A stretch of 64,000 nucleotides of DNA from Zoogloea dura (GTDB lineage: Bacteria > Pseudomonadota > Gammaproteobacteria > Burkholderiales > Rhodocyclaceae). The stretch spans positions 1 to 64,000 of the forward strand of contig NZ_JABBGA010000011.1 in the NCBI RefSeq assembly GCF_012927165.1, written 5' to 3'. The notes under the pieces were generated by a model that was not told where the DNA came from, searched no databases, and saw only the letters and a program-made list of their open reading frames with translations. The position numbers and the translations under genes were made by a program. This document shows, piece after piece, positions 18,260 through 24,348 of this stretch (position 1 is the stretch's first letter; the number at the start of each line of letters is the position of its first letter).

Positions 18260-19378
18260 TCAGCCGGCCAGGTTGGCCGCCGCCAGCGCGGCCAACCAGC
18301 CGCCGGCCACCACGCCGGCCGGGAACAGCAGGCGGGTGCGGGTATTGAAGGGATGGCTCTCGATGCGCCGGTGGAACTGGTGGCCGCCGGCGATGCTGAC
18401 CGCCACGGCCAGCAGCATGCCGAGGGCGTTGATCACCGGATTGACCGGGAACAGGGTGGTGACCAGCGCATTGACCAGCAGGCACAGGGGGAAATGCACC
18501 AGGAACACCGAGTAGGAGATCCGGCTCAGGTGGCTCAGCGCCGCCGGCACCGGCAGGGTGTGCAGGAAGCCGTGCTGCCGGCTCAGGCCGAGGAAGAGCA
18601 TCACCCCGGTGGCCACGGCGATGCGGGCGCGGAACTCGACGGCCAGCGCGGCCAGGGCGAGCAGGGCCAGCAGGGCCAGCCAGCGTCCGGCCCGCGGTTG
18701 GCCGGAGACCCACCAGGCCAGCATGCCGAGCCCGAAGGCACCGAAGAAGTAGAAGGCGCTCTCGTCCCACAGGGCGTCGCGGTTGAAGCCGAACAGCGAG
18801 GCGGCGGTCATCAGCACGATGAGGGCCGGCGCCAGCAGGGCCAGGCGCGGATCACGGCGGGCCAGGCGGGTTGGCAGCCACAGCAGCAGGATGGCCAGGG
18901 CGAACAGCTGGAAGTCGATGGCTACGTACCAGACCCCGGCGGACAGGGCCTCCTGGTCCAGCAGGTCGTGCAGCAGGAGGACATGGGCGAGCAGCTGGCC
19001 GAGGTCGGGCGCCGCCGAGATGGAGGGGTGGTCCATCCACACGCTGGCCACCGCCGAACAGGCCACGGCCAGGAAGATGGCGGCGGAGTAGGGCATCACA
19101 AGGCGGATGTAGCGCTGCAGCACCAGGGCCAGCGGCGAGGCGCCGGCCGGCAGGCCGAAGGGGCCGAACTTGCTGGCGAACAGGAAGCCGGAGGCGACCA
19201 GGAAAGCCTGCACGGCCATGCGGCCGTAGTCGTTGAACCACTGCACGAGGCCCGGCATCAAGGGCTGGGCGATGTCGGCCATGGGGCCGTAGAAGGCCAG
19301 GTGGTGTACCACGATGGCGATGCAGGCGAGGGCCTTGAGTGCATCCATCGCTGGCATTCGGTGTGTGTCCTTGCGCAT
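18260..19378 (-). CDS. Acyltransferase 3 family integral membrane protein
   Basis: This is a polytopic membrane acyltransferase of the family that O-acetylates surface polysaccharides or other envelope molecules. The 372-residue form from ATG 19378 has GGAGGA 12 bases upstream; ATG 19357 and an upstream TTG at 19417 are alternatives. It has about ten hydrophobic helices, the family's N-terminal DALKALACIAIVVHHL (conserved His pair) and RIVxPY-like region RYIRLVMPYSAA. It is not part of any visible polysaccharide cluster, so the acceptor is unknown. It converges with thiG. Confidence 0.82.
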   Translation of the reverse strand: MRKDTHRMPAMDALKALACIAIVVHHLAFYGPMADIAQPLMPGLVQWFNDYGRMAVQAFLVASGFLFASKFGPFGLPAGASPLALVLQRYIRLVMPYSAAIFLAVACSAVASVWMDHPSISAAPDLGQLLAHVLLLHDLLDQEALSAGVWYVAIDFQLFALAILLLWLPTRLARRDPRLALLAPALIVLMTAASLFGFNRDALWDESAFYFFGAFGLGMLAWWVSGQPRAGRWLALLALLALAALAVEFRARIAVATGVMLFLGLSRQHGFLHTLPVPAALSHLSRISYSVFLVHFPLCLLVNALVTTLFPVNPVINALGMLLAVAVSIAGGHQFHRRIESHPFNTRTRLLFPAGVVAGGWLAALAAANLAG

Positions 19379-19589
19379 GGGGCTTGCGCGTCCTCCATTG
19401 CAGAAATCGGGGCTCAACAGGGCTCCGCGGGAGCCTTTGGGGACCCCGTGTTGGCGTGATCTGCGGAAATGAACGGACGACCCCTGGCTCGGGATGACCG
19501 GGCCGGGCGCCTGATGGGACTAAGTTGCGAGATCCTGCCGGGAACCGTCAGTGCCTCAAATGAGCGCTGCGGTTGAGCGAGAATTCATA

Positions 19590-19595
19590 ATTATA
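19590..19595 (-). promoter_or_regulatory. Possible -10 element for the acyltransferase gene
   Basis: On the minus strand a perfect TATAAT lies about 210 bp upstream of the acyltransferase start, in an AT-rich patch. No good -35 element is visible at 16-18 bp, so the assignment is tentative. Together with the hairpin at 19610-19660 this is all I see in the gene-free stretch 19379-19709. Confidence 0.35.
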
Positions 19596-19609
19596 CGCGG
19601 CGGGAATGG

Positions 19610-19660
19610 ATTCGCGCCCGGGATTGCCCCGTTTTGGGCAGATCCGGGCGCGAATTTTTT
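19610..19660 (+). terminator. Large rho-independent terminator hairpin in the acyltransferase-yceI gap
   Basis: ATTCGCGCCCGGGAT pairs with ATCCGGGCGCGAAT, with a nested GCCC/GGGC in the loop, and is followed on the plus strand by TTTTTT. No plus-strand gene immediately precedes it: both neighbours are on the minus strand. It may serve the minus-strand yceI operon as a hairpin without a U-tract, or it may end an unannotated plus-strand transcript. Confidence 0.7.
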
Positions 19661-19709
19661 CATGCAGGCGGGCGGGAAGGCGCCTCCCTGCGGCAGCAGA
19701 GCACGTCGA

Positions 19710-20276
19710 TCAGGGCTTGTAGGCTTCGACGGCGATGGTCAGCTTGACCTCGTCGCCCACGTAGGGAGCGTACTTGCCAGCGTTGAATTCGCTGCGCTTG
19801 ATGGTCGCCGTGGCGTTGGCGCCACAGGCGTCCTTCTTGAGCATCGGGTGGGGCATGCAGTGGAAGGAGGTGACGGTCAGGGTGACCGGCTTGGTGACGC
19901 CCTTGACGGTCAGGTTGCCTTCGATGCTGGTGGGCTTGTCGCCGTCGAAGTTCACCTTGGTGGACTTGTAGGTGATGGTCGGGTAGGTGGCGGTGTCGAA
20001 GAAGTCTTCGCCCTGGATGTGCTGGTTGAACAGCGGATAGCCGGTGTTCACCGAGGTGGTGTCGATGGTCACGTCCACCGAGCCGGTCTTGGCGGCCTTG
20101 TCCAGGGTGATGGTGCCGGTGGTCTTGTCGAAGCGGGAGAGCTGGGTCGAGTAGCCGAAGTGGCTGTACTCGAAGCGCGGGAAGGTGTGGGTGCCTTCGA
20201 TGGTGTAGGTCTCCGGCGCGGCGAAGGCGGCGGTGGACAGGGTGGCGGCAATGGCCAGGGCGGCGAGTTTCTTCAT
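19710..20276 (-). CDS. YceI-family periplasmic protein (lipocalin-like), copy A
   Basis: YceI proteins are periplasmic beta-barrels that bind long isoprenoid or amphiphilic molecules. This 188-residue precursor starts at ATG 20276 behind CGGAGAAC. It has a signal peptide ending TAAFAAPE, and the family start YTIEGTHTFPRFEYSHFGYS and repeated TVKGVTKPVTLTV are clear. It has an unusual Cys pair (FHCMPHP, KDACGAN) that could form a disulfide. It is the last gene of the operon read from 23147 downward, next to a second YceI and a cytochrome b561, a common trio. Downstream is the hairpin at 19610-19660. Confidence 0.9.
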   Translation of the reverse strand: MKKLAALAIAATLSTAAFAAPETYTIEGTHTFPRFEYSHFGYSTQLSRFDKTTGTITLDKAAKTGSVDVTIDTTSVNTGYPLFNQHIQGEDFFDTATYPTITYKSTKVNFDGDKPTSIEGNLTVKGVTKPVTLTVTSFHCMPHPMLKKDACGANATATIKRSEFNAGKYAPYVGDEVKLTIAVEAYKP

Positions 20277-20314
20277 GGAGTTCTCCGTTGGGTCTATGAG
20301 TAAGGGAAACAGGG

Positions 20315-20890
20315 TTACTTCTTGGCGGCGTTGGCCACCACGTGGAACTTGATCTCGATCTCGTTGGCGACGGCGGATACGTCGGCCCACGGGCCTTCGC
20401 CGATGTTGTATTCCATGCGCTTGAGCACGAAGCCGCCGTCGAACACTCCGCTGGCGCCGTCCTGCTTGAAGGTGAAGGGGGCGACCACGTCACGGGTCTG
20501 GCCCTTGATGGTCATCTTGCCGATGGCCTCGAAGCGGTTGCCGCCGAGCGCCTTGACGCCGGTGGACACGAACTTGGCGGTGGGGAAGGCTTTGACGTTG
20601 AACCACTGCTTGCCGACCACTTCGTCGTTGGCGTCCTTGGAGCCGGCGTCGATGCTGGCCAGGTCGATCTCGAGGGTGGTGCTGGCGGCGGTGGGCTTGG
20701 CCGGGTCGAAGGCGATCTGGGTGGTGAAGCGCTTGAAGCTGCCGGGCACCGGTACGCCCATCTGCTTGGACGAGAAGGCGAGGCTGCTCCTGGCCGCATC
20801 CACCTGGTTGAATTCGGCGGCGTGGGCGTTGCCGGCCAGCAGCAGGGCGGTGCTCAGCGCAGCGTTGAGGGTCAGGGTCTGGATCTTCAT
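20315..20890 (-). CDS. YceI-family periplasmic protein, copy B
   Basis: This 191-residue exported YceI protein has a signal peptide ending AGNAHAAEF. Family motifs include ARSSLAFSSKQMGVPVPGSFKRF, DLASIDAGSKDANDEV and MTIKGQTRDVVAPF. It lacks the Cys pair of copy A. The ATG at 20890 has an AAGGAGAG site. It is encoded 22 bp after the cytochrome b561 gene and 38 bp before copy A. The two copies are only distantly similar, so this is not a recent duplication. A role in quinone or isoprenoid handling near the b561 protein is inference. Confidence 0.9.
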   Translation of the reverse strand: MKIQTLTLNAALSTALLLAGNAHAAEFNQVDAARSSLAFSSKQMGVPVPGSFKRFTTQIAFDPAKPTAASTTLEIDLASIDAGSKDANDEVVGKQWFNVKAFPTAKFVSTGVKALGGNRFEAIGKMTIKGQTRDVVAPFTFKQDGASGVFDGGFVLKRMEYNIGEGPWADVSAVANEIEIKFHVVANAAKK

Positions 20891-20912
20891 GGTCTCTCCT
20901 TGAGGTCTGGGT

Positions 20913-21452
20913 TTATTTGCCGAAGGGCAGCATGCGGCGCAGGGTGCCGTCCTTGTCGAGGATCACGTGCTTGAGGGCGCCGGCCACGTGCAGGCCGACC
21001 AGCACCAGCAGGGCCCAGTTGAGGGCTTCATGCACCTCCTTGAACAGGTCGCCCAGTTCTTCGCTCTTGCCGATCAGGTCGGGCAGCGGCAGTACGCCGA
21101 AATACACCACCTGGAAGCCCTTGGCCGAGCTCATCAGCCAGCCGGTCAGCGGGACCAGGAACATCAGCAGGTAGAGCAGGTGATGAGTGCCCTCGGCGAT
21201 CTTGTGCTGCCAGGCCGGCATCGGCAGCGCTGCCGGCGGGCGGTGGGTGATGCGCCACAGGATGCGCGGCACGAAGAGCAGCAGCACGGTGATGCCGATC
21301 CACTTGTGGTACGAGTAGAGCTTGAGCTTGTTGGGCGACAGGGGCAGGTCGTGCATGTACACGCCCAGCGGGAAGGCGACCAGGATCAGCGCGGCGATCA
21401 GCCAGTGGGCCGCAATGGCGGGGCCGCTGTAGCGGGGGGCGGTGGTGTTCAT
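20913..21452 (-). CDS. Cytochrome b561 family membrane protein
   Basis: This 179-residue four-helix di-haem b-type cytochrome probably moves electrons between the quinone pool and periplasmic partners. The start at ATG 21452 has GGAGC seven bases upstream and lies one base after the dioxygenase stop. Conserved histidines for haem ligation are visible in AAHWLIA, YSYHKWIG, GTHHLLYLLMF and VGLHVAGALKH. The helix pattern fits CybB/YodB-type proteins. Its linkage to YceI proteins is widespread. The electron donor is not determinable. Confidence 0.9.
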   Translation of the reverse strand: MNTTAPRYSGPAIAAHWLIAALILVAFPLGVYMHDLPLSPNKLKLYSYHKWIGITVLLLFVPRILWRITHRPPAALPMPAWQHKIAEGTHHLLYLLMFLVPLTGWLMSSAKGFQVVYFGVLPLPDLIGKSEELGDLFKEVHEALNWALLVLVGLHVAGALKHVILDKDGTLRRMLPFGK

Positions 21453-21453
21453 T

Positions 21454-22269
21454 TCAGTGCTCCGGATTGAAGGGGGCAGGGCTGGCGTCCTGCCAGAGAT
21501 AAGCGTCCATGGCCAGACCGCCGTAGGTGTATTCCGGTTCCAGGCGGACGGGAATCTCTCCGTGGCCGGCGGCGCCCAGGGCGGCAAAAAGGGGCAGCAG
21601 GTGCTCCTCGCTGGGGTGGGCGGCGGCACCGTGTTCGGAAGCCTGCCGGTAGTTGAGAAGGGCCGGCCGGTCGTCGCGGGACAGGGCTTCGGCCAGCCAG
21701 TTGGCGAAGGCGCGGGCTGCTTCGTAGGGCTTGCTGTTCTCGCCCCAGGTGAGCCAGCCGAAGTTGTGGGTGACCGCACCGGAGGCGAGGATCAGCACAC
21801 CTTCGTCGCGCAGGGGGCGCAGGGCGGCGCCCAGGCGCCGGTGCCAGTCGGTTCCGGCATTGGGCTGCAGGGCCAGCTGCACCACCGGGATGTCGGCTTC
21901 CGGGTACATCGCCGTGAGGGGAATCCAGGCGCCGTGGTCCAGGCCCCGTTCGGGGGTCTCGGCGCAGGGCAGGCCGGCTTCGCGCAGCAGGTCGTGGACC
22001 CGGGTGGCCAGCTCCGGGGCGCCCGGTGCCGGGTATTGCATGGCGTAGAGGGCCGGCGGAAAACCGCCGAAATCATGGATCGTCTCCGGCCGGGTCACCG
22101 TGCTGACGGTGGGCTCGCGGCTGGCCCAGTGGGCCGAGATCACCAGGATCGCCCGGGGGCGTGGCAGGTCGGCGCCGAGGCGCTTCCACAGGGCCACGCT
22201 GGCACCGGGCTTGAGCAGCACGTCGGGTGCGCCGTGGGAGACGAAGAGAACGGGGTGACGGTGCGTCAT
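21454..22269 (-). CDS. 4,5-DOPA dioxygenase extradiol-like protein (LigB/YgiD family)
   Basis: This 271-residue class III extradiol dioxygenase-like protein probably uses a single Zn or Fe centre. The expected metal-site histidines are seen in VSHGAP, ISAHW, GLDHGAWIPL and the late VTHNFG and ASEHG segments, with the DFGGFPPALY signature. YgiD relatives cleave L-DOPA in vitro, but the physiological substrate is generally unknown. Its start overlaps the preceding reductase by four bases (ATGA), and the cytochrome b561 follows at once, so all are co-translated. Association with quinone-type chemistry fits the neighbouring QorB-like gene. Confidence 0.87.
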   Translation of the reverse strand: MTHRHPVLFVSHGAPDVLLKPGASVALWKRLGADLPRPRAILVISAHWASREPTVSTVTRPETIHDFGGFPPALYAMQYPAPGAPELATRVHDLLREAGLPCAETPERGLDHGAWIPLTAMYPEADIPVVQLALQPNAGTDWHRRLGAALRPLRDEGVLILASGAVTHNFGWLTWGENSKPYEAARAFANWLAEALSRDDRPALLNYRQASEHGAAAHPSEEHLLPLFAALGAAGHGEIPVRLEPEYTYGGLAMDAYLWQDASPAPFNPEH

Positions 22270-23147
22270 GACGGATTCCTCGGGGCGTAGAACTCGTGGA
22301 TCAGGCAGTCCAGGGACTTGGGCGGATGGCCGACCAGGGCGGCGAAGTCGCAGGTGGTCGCGGCGAAGCGGCCTTCTGCGACGCAGCGGAACATGTCGCC
22401 CAGCGCGGCGGCAAACCAGGCCGGGATGCCGGCAGCGACCAAGCTCCCGACGTAGTCGTCAAGAGTCACGTGCTGGTAGGCCAGGGGCTTGCCGCTGACC
22501 CGCGCGATGCGGGCGGCGATGTCGGCATAGCTGGCGGACGACTGGCCGGTGAGGGTGTAGATCCGCTTGTCCAGGCGGGGCGCCTGGGCCGCCGCGGCGA
22601 TGGCCTGGGCCAGTTCGTTGCGGGACACCAGGCTCACCGCGCCGTCACCGGCGGGCAGGCGCAGTACATCCTGTTGCAGTTCCGGGGTGACGAGCAGGCA
22701 CAGGTCGTCGGCATAGAGGGTGTTGCGCAGGATGGTGTGATCCATGCCGCTGTCGGCCAGCGTGGCCTCGGTGTCCTTGTGGACGATGGCGAGTTCGGTG
22801 GGGGCTGCCGCATCCGCATCCATGAAGCTGGTGTAAAGGATGTGCCGGACGCCGGCCTCCCGCGCAGCCCGGATGGCATTGCGGTGCTGGGCGATGCGCA
22901 CATCCCGCGGGCCGTCGGTGGACACCAGGACCAGCCGTTCGGCGCCGGCGAAGGCCGCCGCCAGGGTTTCCGGCTGACCGAAGTCGCCTTGTCGGACGAG
23001 CACGCCGCGCCTGGCCAGGTCGCCGGCCCGGGCCGGATCGCGCACGCTGATGGCCAGCCGGCCGCCCAGGAGGGCGGGCTCGCGGGCGATCAGGTGCTGG
23101 ACGATGCGCCGGCCGAGTTGGCCGTTGGCGCCGGTGACGAGGATCAT
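22266..23147 (-). CDS. NmrA/QorB-like NAD(P)H-dependent quinone reductase
   Basis: This 293-residue atypical SDR protein has the N-terminal Rossmann motif VTGANGQLGRRI and the family's HILYTSFMDAD and HTILRNTLYADDL segments. These resemble quinone oxidoreductase 2 (QorB) and NmrA-like redox sensors. It is the first gene of a minus-strand operon (this gene, dioxygenase, cytochrome b561, two yceI) and is divergent from a LysR regulator 107 bp away, a frequent pair. It probably reduces quinones or senses NADP(H). Catalytic activity cannot be confirmed by sequence. Confidence 0.87.
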   Translation of the reverse strand: MILVTGANGQLGRRIVQHLIAREPALLGGRLAISVRDPARAGDLARRGVLVRQGDFGQPETLAAAFAGAERLVLVSTDGPRDVRIAQHRNAIRAAREAGVRHILYTSFMDADAAAPTELAIVHKDTEATLADSGMDHTILRNTLYADDLCLLVTPELQQDVLRLPAGDGAVSLVSRNELAQAIAAAAQAPRLDKRIYTLTGQSSASYADIAARIARVSGKPLAYQHVTLDDYVGSLVAAGIPAWFAAALGDMFRCVAEGRFAATTCDFAALVGHPPKSLDCLIHEFYAPRNPS

Positions 23148-23254
23148 GATGAGTGGCTGTCCGGGTTGCTTGAATGAGTTGAGCAGACTTTAGGCTTTTG
23201 ATTCGTCGTGAAATAGCCTTTAATAGAGAAATCTTTGTTGCAAGAAGTAGAACA

Positions 23255-24163
23255 ATGGATCGTCTGCAAGGTATGGAGGTGTTCATCCGGGTGGCTGAAA
23301 CCGGCAGTTTCACTGCGGTGGCGGAGCATCTCGGAGTGGCCCGGTCGATGGTGACGCGGGTGGTGGCCGGGCTCGAGGCCCACCTGGGGGTCAAGCTGCT
23401 GGCCCGCAGCACGCGCAGCCTGCGGCTGACCGCCGAGGGCGAGGTTTACCTGGAGCGCTGCCGTGAGATCCTCGATCTGGTGGAGGCGGCGGAGGGCAAC
23501 CTGTCCGGCGCCGACCGGGCGCCCCGCGGCCCGATCCGCATCAGCGTGCCGGTGAGTTTCGGGGTGCGCCACCTGTCCCCGCTGGTGGCCGACTTCGTGA
23601 CCACCTACCCGGAGGTCAGCCTCGACATCGATTTCAACGATCGCCAGGTCAATCTCATCGAGGGTGGGCTGGACATGGCGATCCGTATCACCACCCAGCT
23701 CGACCCGACCCAGGTGGCGCGCCGCATCAGCACCTCGCGGCTGCTGACCCTGGCCTCGCCGGAATACCTGGCCCGCCACGGTAGCCCCAGGGTGCCGGCC
23801 GATCTGGCGCAGCACCACTGCCTGGGCTACACCGGCACCTCGCGGGCCGCCTGGCCGTACCGGGTGGAGGGCGAGACGCAGTGGGTGCCGGTGCAGGGGC
23901 GTTTGCAGGCCAACAGCGGAGACGCCCTGCTGGATGCCTGCCAGCGTGGCCTGGGCATCACCCGGCAACCCAGCTTCATCGCGGCACCTGCGGTGCAGGC
24001 GGGCTTGCTGGAGGTGCTCCTGCCGGAGTTTCCCGGGCTCGACCTGGGGATCTACCTGATCTTCCCAAGCCATCGCTACCTGCCGACCCGGGTGCGGGCC
24101 CTGGCGGACTACCTGGCGGAACGCATCGGGGCGTCGCCCTATTGGGATCAGGGCTTGCCCTGA
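23255..24163 (+). CDS. LysR-family transcriptional regulator
   Basis: This 302-residue LysR regulator starts at MDRLQGMEVFIRVAETGSFT, a textbook N-terminal winged helix. An upstream in-frame start at 23198 would add 19 residues without family similarity. The substrate-binding domain (GPIRISVPVSFG...) is of the CrgA/AaeR-like subgroup. It is divergent from the reductase-dioxygenase-b561-yceI operon and probably controls it. The 107-bp gap contains an AGGCT-N17-AGCCT inverted repeat and a CTTTGTTGCAAGAAG T-N11-A-like site. The effector is unknown; quinone or electrophile stress is a reasonable guess from context. Confidence 0.9.
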   Translation: MDRLQGMEVFIRVAETGSFTAVAEHLGVARSMVTRVVAGLEAHLGVKLLARSTRSLRLTAEGEVYLERCREILDLVEAAEGNLSGADRAPRGPIRISVPVSFGVRHLSPLVADFVTTYPEVSLDIDFNDRQVNLIEGGLDMAIRITTQLDPTQVARRISTSRLLTLASPEYLARHGSPRVPADLAQHHCLGYTGTSRAAWPYRVEGETQWVPVQGRLQANSGDALLDACQRGLGITRQPSFIAAPAVQAGLLEVLLPEFPGLDLGIYLIFPSHRYLPTRVRALADYLAERIGASPYWDQGLP

Positions 24164-24178
24164 CCAGCCTGCCGGGCG

Positions 24179-24205
24179 CGCCGTGGCGAGCGCTCCGGCG
24201 TTTTT
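24179..24205 (+). terminator. Possible terminator of the LysR gene
   Basis: CGCCG and CGGCG, 12 bases apart, are followed by TTTTT, 15 bp after the LysR stop. The stem is short, so this is a moderate call. Confidence 0.45.
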
Positions 24206-24210
24206 GCCGA

Positions 24211-24238
24211 TTGCCGATGGGATGTTGTTTGCTATAAC
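24211..24238 (+). promoter_or_regulatory. Promoter of the multi-cytochrome operon (sigma-70, overlapping a sigma-54-like match)
   Basis: TTGCCG and TATAAC separated by 16 bp make an acceptable sigma-70 promoter. The same bases contain TGGGATGTTGTTTGCT (24218-24233), with GG-N10-GC and a perfect TTGCT. That also fits a sigma-54 promoter. No GAGAC-N4-GTCTC operator is present nearby, so the sigma-70 reading is preferred. Confidence 0.5.
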
Positions 24239-24348
24239 ACCATCATCACCGGCTCCGGCAGAGAGACCTTCAGCCAGGCACAGGGGCAGCAGATCCCGCC
24301 ATGGAGGAAGAGGGCGCCGGTATCCCATTTCAGGGAAGGGATGCATCC

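Noticed and set aside
24218-24233. AcoR control of the cytochrome operon through the sigma-54-like match
   Set aside because: No GAGAC-N4-GTCTC palindrome is nearby and a sigma-70 promoter overlaps the same bases; kept only as a question.
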